Assembly: GCA_026936335.1 (NCBI GenBank)
Contig: JAPMXV010000029.1
Span: forward strand, 1-64,000
Source: Mantamonas sphyraenae
Taxonomy: Eukaryota; CRuMs; Mantamonadidae
Length of the DNA stretch: 64,000 bases
Direction: 5' to 3'
Of the stretch, positions 44,611 to 54,933 are shown piece by piece. The position numbers and the translations under genes were made by a program. Every line of letters starts with the position of its first letter. Position 1 is the stretch's first letter. Under the pieces are notes generated by a model, which saw nothing but the letters and a program-made list of their open reading frames with translations, was not told where the DNA came from and did not search any database.

Positions 44611-46421
44611 TCACTCCTCCTCCACACGTTGCCTCTTTTCCTCCTCCTCTTCTTCCTCCTCATCCCTCACTCGCTTCTTCGTCTCCCCTGACCTCTCCAC
44701 AGCGACCCTTGCCGGTGACGCACCCCTTCCCACCCACCCAATCACCCTCTCCATCACCTCATCCGGCAGTGTCACCCACCCTTCCCACCCTCCCTCCTCC
44801 ACATACTCCTCCATCCCACCACACCCAAACATCACCTCCCTCTCCTCACCATTCATCACCAATGCCACCTCCATCGACTCATCCACCTGTCCACCCCACC
44901 CAAACCAATGCCACGCCTTCCTCCACCCTGCCTTCCTCACCATCTCCACCGTTTCCACCCTCGGCTGCGCACCCCATGCTCGTAACACCTCCACAATCCT
45001 CTCATCCCCTCGCTCCACTGCTCTCTCCAGCGCAGTTCTCGTCCCTTCATCCCCTGCAAATGTGTCCACAGGCACCCCCCACTCCCTCAACTCTCTCATC
45101 TTCTCCTCATCTCCACACTCCACAAACTCCGCGTGCTGCTTCTTGTTCCCTTTCAACAGCGACTGCAAAGCGCTGTTGGGAGCGCCCAGGATGTTCCAGC
45201 ACGACCGATTGCCTTCCATTGCCTTTCTCAGTGATGCTGCTACTCGTTTGTTGACACTGTTGTGTTTGAGGTCCAGCGTCAGCAAACTCTTGTTCACACT
45301 CAGTGCCTGCGCCAGTGCTGCTACTCCTTCTGCCCCGATGCTGTTCCGGCTGAGGTCCAGTGTCTGCAGATTGGTGTTCACCCTCAATCCCTGCCCCAGT
45401 GCCGCTGCTCCTTCGTCACCGATGCTATTGTTCCAGAGAATCAGTGTCTGCAAGCTGGAGTTCTCACCGAGTGCATGCCCAAGTGCTGCTGCTCCTTTTG
45501 CACCGATGCTGTTGTACTGGAGGTTCAGGTTTTGCAAACTGCTGCTCTTGCTCAGTGCCTGCCCCAGTGCTGCTGCCCCTTCTGCCCGGATAAAGTTGTT
45601 CCTCAGGTCCAGCGTCTTTATGCCGCTGTTCCCACAGAGCACCTGCCCAAGCGCTACTGCCCCTTCGTCCTCGATGCTGTTGTCCCAAAGATTCAGTGTC
45701 TGCAAGCTGTTGTTCTCACTCAGCCCCTGCGCCAGTGCTGCTGCTCCTTTTGCCTTGATCCTGTTGCCGGAGAGGTCCAATGTCTTCAAGCTGCTGTTTC
45801 CACTCAACAACTTGGCAAAGGTTGCTGCTCCTTTCTCCCCGATGCTGTTGTCTCTGAGGTTCAATGTCTGCACGCTGGAGTTCTCTCTGAGTGCATCTGC
45901 CAGTGCTGCTGCTCCTTTGTCCCCGATGCCGTTGTATCTGAGGTTCAGTGTCTGCAAGCTTCTGTTCTCCTCCAGTCCCTTGGCCAGTGCTGCAGCTCCT
46001 TTTGCCCCGATGCCGTTGTGTTCGAGAACCAAGCTCTGCAAGCTGTAGTTCTCAACCAGTCCCTGCGCCAGTGCTGCTGTTCCTTTTGCACTGATACTGT
46101 TGTGGCTGAGGTCCACGGTCTGTATGCTACTGTTTTCGCAAAGTGCCTGCGCAAGCGCTGCTGCACCCTTCGCTCCGATGTTGTTCCCCCCGAGCAGCAG
46201 TGTCTTCAAGGTGCTAGTCTTCCCCAGCGCCTTGGCCAGCGCTACTGCCTCATTGTCTTTTAGCCCAACGTCAACAATACTCGTCACCTGTGCCACGCGT
46301 GTCAGCACACACTCTGTTGTTGCCTTGAGTCCCAGACACAACCCACCTCTCCCTCCGCCTCCAGTGCACTGCAAATCCGTTCTTGATCCCCACTCTGTAG
46401 CAAGTCTTCCCAATCAACCAT
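44611..46421 (-). CDS. LRR-ankyrin array family protein, 13 LRRs, KRQR tail
   Basis: Model: exon 1 46421-46347 (MVDWEDLLQSGDQERI..., 25 residues), intron 46346-46288 (59 nt, the shortest; donor GTGGGT, CTGACACG, acceptor GGCACAG), exon 2 46287-44611; 583 residues. At the place of the conserved start the copy reads NADEWRPK with no ATG, so the start moves 5 codons inward, or to the in-frame ATG at 46517. About 13 LRRs with many Lys in the turn (IGAKGAAAL). The usual EGAAAL of the last repeat is replaced by KRVAASL. The C-terminal domain has HWFGWGGQVDESMEVAL; the tail is E-rich and ends KRQRVEEE. Confidence 0.78.
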
Positions 46422-48132
46422 CTTCGGCCTCCATTCGTCTGCATTGCCTGTTGTGAGCACGTGCGAACCAGCCTTCCTTCTCCTCTTCTGCAGCCTCTTT
46501 CCTCCTCCTTCCGCCATGCATGTTCTCCATCCACCCAGTCACCTACCTTCTGCGTGTGATTGAGTGAGAATGTGCGGGTTGTGAGATGCGTTGCCTGCTG
46601 CTGCTGCGCTTGCCAAGCACCCCGTGGCCCCAAAGTCCCTTCTGGTCTCCTTCCTCCCGCCAAAACGGGAAGAAGCCGGTTGCACGCAGCCCCAACTCCA
46701 CACCCACCAACCACCAGTGCCAGAGCGACACACCGACACCCACTATGGCATCAACCTACCTTGCCTGGACATTTTACGTCAGGTTGTGTTTGTCCTGCGT
46801 TGACAACCGCTCACTCTCCCACCCCACTTGGCTGCTGTTGCCCAAACACCGTCCATCCGACAAGGACAGGACACTCTACCCACGACATCGACTGCAGTCA
46901 CACCCACCCACCCACATGCACACACTCCGTGCGAAAGCGGCAACCCCCCACCCCCACCCCTGCGTGCGCCCCTCATCACCCACACCAGGTTCAATGTCAC
47001 CACCCCCCTTTGCAGCATCTGTTTACTCCTTTCTGCTCTCTTTCTCCCCTTTTCTCTGTTCCATCTGACGCACCCATGGCACAGGAGGAGGACAACAACC
47101 TTCGTTGGTGGGCGTGGACCCAATCCCCCTGCTCACCAGGATGCATCACCGCCAAAGCACTCACCATGGACCCGAGGATCTCTCCATGGACAGCGTGTAA
47201 TGGCGTCGACCAACCCCGCTGTGATGCGATGATGGGCCAGAACACGTCCACGCCCGGTCTCACCCACCCACCACGGGTTCACGACACGCACCGAATCAAC
47301 CGACACTCGCCCACCGTGACGGGCACACCGTCATACACCGTCCTTCGCAACCACGCCACTTCATCTGTGAGCAAGCCCACTGTCGTCACAGTCCTCGATC
47401 CTCCCCTGTGTCCCCCCAAACACTACTTTTCGACCTTGGCAAACACAGACTGGCCCCGTCGACCAAACGCCCCACCTCCTTCCTTACCACACCCTTCCCC
47501 GCCAGTGTTCACTTTGCCTTCAACATGCCACTTGTGTGCCCATCCTTGACCTCAGGGCATCCAGGGCGAGACGGCGTCGGCCTGGCACGCGTTCCCGGGA
47601 ACTCCTCCTCCTCCCACGTGCCTCCACTTCCCGTAATGGCCCACAAGTTCGCGCCAGCATCATCATCCTCCCCACATGGTCCCACACGCCACTCCTTGAC
47701 CAGCAATCCACCCTGCTTCCCACCACCCATCACCTTTTGCCAAGCTCGACACAACGAGCACTCCTCCTGCTGAGCCCACCTCTCCAACCCCACACCCACC
47801 CTTCACCCACCCACACCACCCCATTGCACAGCCACCACCACGCCCACCTCTTCGTTGCCCACAGACCCCACTGCGCACCAGAATGGGTTCACAATGTGAT
47901 TGGCCATGGTCGTGGCAACCCCCCCTCCCGCTGCTGTGGTCGTTGTCGCTCTTGCTTTGCAGCACACCGCCCTTCAGCAGTATCGACACCACTGATTACA
48001 CTCACACCTGCCCATCTCCGGTCTATCAACGCAATTTCGTGCAGCCCCCAATCTTCACTCCTTCTCCACATCCTCTTCTCCATCTCTCCTTTCTCCTCCT
48101 CTTCAGCCTCATCTCCCTCTTGCATCCTCGCG
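46422..48132. other. Intergenic mosaic of three duplicated blocks
   Basis: Element at 46568-46614. 46615-46990 matches 44005-44540 and 56955-57490. 47060-47240 matches 57560-57700 (shared ATGGCACAGGAGGAG and GATGATGGGCCAGAACA). 47390-47770 matches 54460-54780, whose minus strand reads LWAITGSG in both and may be a relic of an unidentified gene. 47770-48130 holds nothing I can name. Confidence 0.5.
46568..46614 (-). promoter_or_regulatory. Family upstream element
   Basis: Copy with an extra CTG (CTGCTGCTGCGC), about 147 bp upstream of the 46421 start. Confidence 0.4.
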
Positions 48133-49637
48133 TCACCTGGGTGCAGCACCCCTCCCCACCCACCCAATCACCCTCTCCATCACCTCATCCGGCAGTGTCA
48201 TCCACTGCGCAGTCGGTTCGTACGCCTCCATCCCTCCACACTCAAACATCGCCTCTCTCTCCTCCCCGTTCATCACCAGCGCCACTTCCATCGCCTCATC
48301 CACCTGTGCACCCCACCCAATCCAATGCCACGCCTTCCTCCACCCTGCCATCCTCACCATTTCCTCCGTTCTGCTACTCGGCTTCGCACCCCACGCCCGC
48401 AACACCTCCACAATCCTCTCGTCCTCACCCTTCACTGCTCGCTCCAGCGCCGTATACCACCCTTGCTCACCTGCAAACGTGTCCACAGGAACACCCCACT
48501 CCCTCAACTCTCTCATCTTCTCCACATCTCCACACTCCACAAATACTTCATGTTGCTTCTGGTTCCTCTTGAACAACCGCTGCAGCGCTTCAGCGTTGAC
48601 GCCTCTGATTTTAGAGCAAGCTCGATTTCTTTCCATTGCCATGGCCAGAGCAGCGGCCCCTTCTTCCCCTATGCTGTTGTTAATGAGGTCCAGCATCTGC
48701 AAGCTGCTGTTCTCATTCAGACCCTTTGCCAGTGCTTCAGCTCCCTGATCCCCAATGTTGTTGTTCCAAAGGTCCAGAGTCTGCAGGTTGCTGTTCTCAC
48801 TCAGTGCCTGAGCCAGTGCCGTTGCTCCTTCTGCACCGATGCTGTTGCGGCTGAGGTTCAGTAAGTGCAAGCTGCGGTTCCCCTTCAGTCCCTGCGCCAG
48901 TGCTGCTGCTCCTTCGGCCCCGATGCTGTTGCTTCTGAGTTCCAGTCTCTGCAAGCTGCTGTTTACACCCAGTACCTGCCCCAGTGCTGCTGCTCCTTCG
49001 TCCCCGATCATGTTGTCGTAAAGGTTCAGCCTCTGCAGGCTACTGTTCTCTCTCAGTGCCTGCGCCAGAGCTGATGCTCCTTTGTCACCGATGCTGTTGC
49101 GACCAAGCACCAGTTCCTTCAAGCTACTGTTCTCACTCAGTGCCTGCGCCAGTGCTGCTGCTCCTTCTGCCTCGATGCCGTTGATGCTGAGATCCAATGT
49201 TTGCAAGGTGCTGTTGACACACAGTGCCTGGGCCAATGCTACTGCCCCCACTGCCCCGATCCTGTTGCGACCAAGTACCAGTTCCTGCAGGCTTTTGTTG
49301 ATACCCAGTGCCTGTGCCAATGATGCTGCTTCTTCTGCCCCGATGCTGTTCCACTGGAGCGTCAACGTTGTCAGGCTGTGGTTCGCAGCCAGCGCCTTGG
49401 CCAGCGCTACTGCCTCCTTGACTCCTAACTGCTTGTTGTTAATACGCAGCTTTTGTACACCATGTATGCCATGTCAGCACTCCACTGTTGCCCTTCTTCC
49501 ACTTCTTGACCTGCAACACGTCCCTCCCGCTCTCTCCTTGCGTTCCGGTCCCAGCCTACCTGTCCCTGTGCCTCCAGTGCACTACAAATCTGTGCATGGT
49601 CCCCGTTCTTCAGCAGATCAATCCAATCGGTATTCAT
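48133..49637 (-). CDS. LRR-ankyrin array family protein, 10 LRRs
   Basis: Model: exon 1 49637-49560 (MNTDWIDLLKNGDHAQICSA..., 26 residues), intron 49559-49450 (110 nt; donor GTAGGC, branch-like GCTGACAT, acceptor ACAAAAG), exon 2 49449-48133; 464 residues. Exon 2 has no ATG before its LRRs (it starts LRINNKQLGVKEAVALAKAL), so without the intron no normal start exists, which supports the two-exon model. About 10 LRRs, with LQELVLGRN repeated twice. The ankyrin-like pair has FAGEQGWYTALERAVKGEDE. The protein stops at GRGAAPR, a tail cut after the first residues. Confidence 0.78.
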
Positions 49638-51727
49638 CTGTGTACCCAATCTGTGTCGGCTCTCCGTGGTGAGCGTCGTGCGCACCACCCACCCACGCTC
49701 CCTCCCACAGCGACCGCCCCCTTCCCTTCCTCCCCTCAACAGCCCACCACCCGGGTGTTCTCCACCCAGTCACCTCACTTACCCTGAGATATTCCTGTTC
49801 GATGCCACCAATTCCAAGATGCGTTGCGTCGTTCCGCGCCTTCACCGCTATTCTCGCCCAATATCCTCTCCCCGTACGCTGCACACTCCAACACCCACTC
49901 CTCCGGGAATCTTGAAACCTCTTCTGTGCATCCATGTCCACCATGTCACCCATGACACACGTGATAGACTCGGCAGGAAAATTCTTGTCTGACACGTTGG
50001 TCCTCCTCCTCCGTTGAGTTGCGCTTTTGGCTGCCACCGTCGGGTTGACTCATAATGTTCGGGGTCCATCATCCGTTCCCAAAATGTGAACGGCGTTCTT
50101 TTTTCTCCACCTCTTCGAGTCAGGAAAATCCCGTAGCTGCACGTGAGACTCAACAGCGACCAAAGCACCGCCTTGGATGACTCACCCATCCATCACGACC
50201 CCACTGGTGGCGTCTCCGCCGTCCACACGTTCTCAATCATCCACACAGGTCGGTCGAAAATAGCAAGGCGTTTCACATCGCACTTGAAATGGTCGCAGAT
50301 GGGAACACACATCACCAGCTTCCTCCATTGGAATACCCGTGTATGTGTGTGCACCCACACTGAAGTTGTGGTCCTGGGGACACATGCACACACCCACCCG
50401 CCGAGTTGCGCCTTTGCACCCACCAGAGTTCCCGCCCTCCCTCAACATCGTGGAACAGTAGTGAGAATGACGTTGCACCAACACATGTACAAACACATGT
50501 GCGGTCGCGTACTGTCGTCAAAGTCGGTTCGAATGTCCTCCCTGCCTCTGTGATGGGATTCTGGCAGACGGCGACCAAGGCGCCCGGCAACCGAGGCCAC
50601 GTTCAACACCATGGGCGCCTTATCACACCTTGGAACCGGACAGATGCACCAATCCCACGTCTGAGGGGCCCATGGCACCATCCCCAGTCGTGCCTCGGAT
50701 GTCCTCCGTGGCACACGTCACGCTTTTGGCGGCCCGTGCGCTCCGGCTTGTTCTCGCGCTTCAGACGCACTCTCAAGCCGCCTCTGTGGCTGCAGACACA
50801 ACTCGCACGCACGCGAGAACAACCTCTTGACCAGTTGGGACAAAGATAGGTCAACCCAGTCCGAAGCCAAAGGGAAGCCACGCACGCACAGGCGTGTGTG
50901 TGACACGCGGAAAGTACGCGCGTGAAAAAGGCGCTGCTCGCCCGACCCAAGGAGAGAGAAGTCGCCGCAGAGGGAGAACAAAGGGATGGACAAACCGCAG
51001 AACGTGTGCATCCACCCATGAAGAGAAACACAGGGTGTTTGCGTGGTGGACGTGAGGAGGGTGCGAGTGTGTGTGGAGCAGTGCGCGGGAGTGTGCGCGC
51101 GTCTCCAGGAACCCCCCCTCTCCCCCGGGGGACGTGCGTGGGTCCGTTCCAGTGTCCATCGGCCATGGGCTTTGGCAAGCCAGAAGTGGACGCAGCATGG
51201 AGGCGCTGGTTGGAGGATGAAAGGGGGAGACAAGCGTAGCAGCAGGCAGCTGGAGGCCACGTCGACGTGCGACGCGCCAAGTTGCAACCACAACCACAAC
51301 GACAATGACAACGAAGAAGATGGGACTGGGTACGTGGAAGGGGTATGGTGGAGGGTGGGTGAACCCCCGTCCCATCCCAACGACCCCCCCTCACCCAACA
51401 ACGGGGACGGAGGACGGTGGAGGGCAGACTCAGAAGAGGACAATCCCGCCATGGAACACGAGTGACCGCGCATGGTGTGTGGGTGTCCAAATGAGGAACC
51501 TGCTTTGCATGTGCAGTGACGATACTACCAAGCAAGAGGACTCGCCGGTTGTGCCCGGAACGCAGTTACTGGGACTCTCCTGTCTGTACTCGTGGTGAAC
51601 AACAAACACGCGTGTGTAGCACCGCCTTTTACTCCTCATGCTGCTGCTTCATTCCTTGCCCCTTTCCCTCACAACCACACACTCAACCAACTTCTCACCG
51701 TCAGCTCTTCCTTCCGCCACGCCATCA
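49638..51727. other. Long intergenic region including a segment of reversed base skew
   Basis: Element at 49801-49840. 50040-50700 has minus-strand fragments with no motif I recognise. From about 50870 to 51470 the plus strand turns purine-rich, opposite to the pyrimidine-rich plus strand of the array, and open frames lie on both strands; none has family features. 51600-51727 is the 3' flank of the next gene. I support no gene here. Confidence 0.45.
49801..49840 (-). promoter_or_regulatory. Family upstream element (diverged)
   Basis: Keeps ATTCCAAGATGCGTTGCG but differs after it; about 164 bp upstream of the 49637 start. Confidence 0.35.
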
Positions 51728-53728
51728 TCACCTTCCCCTCCCCACCCACCCAACCACCCTCTCCATCACCTCATCCGGTAGTGTCACCCACCCTTCCCAC
51801 CCTCTCTCCTCCACATACTCCTCCATCCCTCCACACTCGAACATCGCCTCCCTCTCTTCCCCATTCATCACCAATGCCACCTCCATACCCTCATCCACCT
51901 GTCCACCCCATCCGATCCAATGCCACGCCTTCCTCCACCCTTCCTCCCTCACCATCTCCACCGTTTTCATCCTCGGCGTCGCTCCCCAACCCCGCAACAC
52001 CTCCACAATCCTCTCGTCCTTTCGCTTCACTGCCCTCTCCAGCGCAGTCGTCTTCCCTTCATCCCCTGCAAACGTGTCCACAGGCACACCCCACTCCCAC
52101 AACTCTCTCATCGTCTCCACATCCCCACACTCCACAAACTCTACATGCTGCTTCCTGTTTCTCGTTAAAGGCGACTCCAAAGTGCCATTGCGAACACCCG
52201 CGATGTCCCAGCACGACCGATTGACTTCCATTGCCTTTGTCAGTGCTGCTGCACCTTCTGCTCCAACGCTGTTCCAGTTAAGGTTCAGTTCCTGCAGGCT
52301 GTTGTTCTCACTCAGCCCCTGCGCCAGTGCTGCTGCTCCTTGGTCCCCCATGCTGTTGTCCCAGAGGTCGAGTACCTGTAAGCTGCTGTTCTCCCTTAGT
52401 GTCTGTCCCAGTGCTGCTGCTCCTTGGTCTCCTATGATGTTGAACCCAAGTCGCAGGGTCAGCAAGCAGCTGTTCTGACTCAGTGCCTGCGCCAGTGCTG
52501 CTGCTCCTTTTGCATCGATGTCGTTTCCCGTGAGGCACAGTGTCTGCAAGCTGCTGTTCTCACTCAGTGCCTGCCCCAGCGCTGCTCCTCCTTTTGTATC
52601 GATGCTGGTGTTCTGGAGACTCAGTACCCGCAAGCTTCTGTTCTTCGCCAGTCCCTTGGCCAGTGCTGCAGCTCCTTCGTCGCCGATGCTGTTGTTGCTG
52701 AGGTCGAGTGTCAGCAAGCTGTTGTTCTCATCCAGTGCCTTGGCCAGGGCGGCTGATCCTTCTGCCCCGATCAAGTTGATGTGGAGGTCCAGAGTTTGCA
52801 AGCTGCTGTTCTTCCTCAGTGCCTGCGCCAGCGCTTCTGCACCTTCCACATCGATTACGTTGCCGCTGAGGTTCAGCTTCTGCAAGCTACTGTTCTCCCT
52901 CAGCGCCTGGGCCAATACTGCTGCACCTTTGCCCCCGATGCTGTTCCTGCTGAGGTTCAGTTCCTGCATGCTACTGTTCTCTTTCAGAGCCTGCCCCAGC
53001 GTTGCTGCTCCTTCTGCTCCGATGTTGTTGCTAGAGAGGTCCAGCGTCTTCAAGTTGTTGTTCTCCTTCAGTGCCTGCCCAAATGCTGCTGCTCCTTCTG
53101 CCCCGATGCCGTTGTTTCCGAGCTCCAGAGTGTGCAAGCTGCTGTTCTCGCTCAGTGCCTGCCCCAGCGCTGTTACTCCTTTGTCCCCGATGCTGTTGCA
53201 GCTGAGATTCAGCTTCTGCAATGTTCTGTTCTCACCCAACGCCTTGGCCAATGCCGTTGCCCCGACATCCTCCATGCTGTTCTGGCTGACGTTCAGCACC
53301 CGAAGGCTTCTGTTCACACACAGCGTCTGCGCCATCACCGCTGCTCCTTGTGCCCCAATCATGTTGTCGTCCAGGACAAGGGTCTGCAAGCTGTCGTTCT
53401 CGCTCAGTGCCTCCGCGAGTGCTGCTGCTCCTTTGGCCCCAATACTGTTGCGGCTGAGGTCCAGCTCCTGCAGGCTCTTGTTCTTTCCCAGCGCCATGGC
53501 CAGTGTTGCTGCCTCTTGGTCCCCCAGCTTCTTGCCATGAATAACCAACTCCTGTGCCCCGCGTGTAAGCACTCACTCCGTTGGTACCCTTTGCTACCAT
53601 GCCAAGCGTCAACGTGCGTTCGTCCCGTCCCAGCCCACCTTTTCCTCTGCCTCCAGTGCAGCACACACCCGTGCATGATCCCCATCACGCAGCAAGGCAC
53701 GCCAGTGATTTGCATCCATTGAGCTCAT
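51728..53728 (-). CDS. LRR-ankyrin array family protein, 16 LRRs
   Basis: Model: exon 1 53728-53639 (MSSMDANHWRALLRDGDHAR...), intron 53638-53552 (87 nt; donor GTGGGC, TGCTTACACG, acceptor GGCACAG), exon 2 53551-51728; 637 residues. The exon 1 frame meets a TGA within the intron (after GWDGTNAR), so splicing is needed for a full protein. The branch-like motif is CTTAC rather than CTGAC. It has about 16 LRRs with more varied turns than its neighbours (NDIDAKG, TSIDTKG, NSMEDVG). The linker to the ankyrin-like pair reads GTLESPLTRNRKQHVEF. It ends GWVGRGR, no tail. Confidence 0.79.
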
Positions 53729-54779
53729 TGTGTCTGCCCTGCCTTTGTGAGTGTGAGTGTGAGCGCGCCTGCAGCTGTGGGTGCACCCGCCTTCCCCTCC
53801 TCTCCCCTCTCCACGGCCACAGTCCATCCCGCGCATTGTCCATCCATCCAACCCACCTACCCTGAGGTTTCCTTTACAATGTGGCTGTTCCAAGATGCGT
53901 TGCATGCTGTTGCGCAAGCCGACTCTCTGCCCATGCCTCTGCAGGTCCTCTCTCCCCAACTGTGCATGGTTTGCGTGCGTCCCACCCAGCCCCTGAAGTG
54001 ACCAGCCGCCTAGCAGGCAACCAAACCCACCATGCACCAGTTCGATGCGATATCCTCCATGTGGCCATCCACACACCCGTCGTCTCCCTCGCCCAAAGTC
54101 ACACACCCAATGTATTGATGGCATCTCTCCACAACGACCACCTGCCCTGCGGATCCGTCCTCCACCACCCTCTTCCCGTACACAGGTCCCGCTCCTCCTT
54201 GTCTGCCTGTCCTGTGCATGCCCACTCTCTCGCAACCACAGAGCCCCTCTGCCAGTCTCAAAGTGTGCATCCCAGCCGCTGCCTTTGTTCCTCTCCACAG
54301 CATCCTCCCATGTCGATCTCCCCTTCCGTCCATCTCCCACTCAACCACACAACCAGCTCTGGTTGGTCCTTCTCGACCACCGAGCCATCGCACGAGAGCA
54401 CACCGCATCAGCCTTGTGCAATCCCACTGTCGACACCGGGACTATGTCCCGCCCACAATCACCTTGGTGTCCTCCAAACACCCCTTTGCCCACCTTGGCA
54501 AACACAGACTGCCCGCGTCGACCAAACACCTCCTCCCTTACCATCCTCCCTTCCCGATGGTGTCCACTTTGCCTTCAACCTCCCAATCCTGTGCCCACCC
54601 TTGACCCCAATGCCTCCTGGGCGACGATGGCGTTGGCCTGCCAGCGTTCCCGGGAACTCGTCTCCTCCACCTTGTCTCCACTCCCCGTGATGGCCCACAA
54701 GTCCACGCCAGGATCAAACCCTTCCCAAATGGTCCCAAAGAAGTGCACACACCATTTCTCGACCAGCAATCCACCCTGT
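53729..54779. other. Intergenic mosaic
   Basis: Element at 53878-53920. 54460-54780 matches 47390-47770. 53920-54460 holds short minus-strand protein-like runs without a recognisable domain. No gene supported. Confidence 0.45.
53878..53920 (-). promoter_or_regulatory. Family upstream element
   Basis: Near-consensus copy (CCAAGATGCGTTGCATGCTG on the plus strand), about 150 bp upstream of the 53728 start. Confidence 0.42.
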
Positions 54780-54908
54780 TCACTCCTCCTCCACACGTTG
54801 CCTCTTCTCCACCTCCTCTTCTTTCCCCTCATCCCTCTCTCGCTTCCTCCTCTCCCCTGACTTCCCCACAGCGACCCTTGCCGGTGCAGCACCCCTCCCC
54901 ACCCACTC
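54780..54908 (-). pseudogene. Relic 3' end of a family gene (WVGRGAAPARV...KRQRVEEE)
   Basis: The minus strand codes WVGRGAAPARVAVGKSGE, then the E-rich segment and KRQRVEEE-stop, with nothing of the LRR, ankyrin or C-terminal domain upstream. It lies directly 3' of the intact 54934 gene, whose own tail is a second, different copy. A duplicated or left-over gene end. Confidence 0.82.
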
Positions 54909-54933
54909 ACTGCTGCTGATCAACCCCCACTGT

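Noticed and set aside
50603-51535. 310-codon minus-strand ORF opposite the purine-rich island
   Set aside because: Low-complexity Cys/His/Arg/Ser-rich composition, overlapping open frames on the other strand, and no domain or paralogue.
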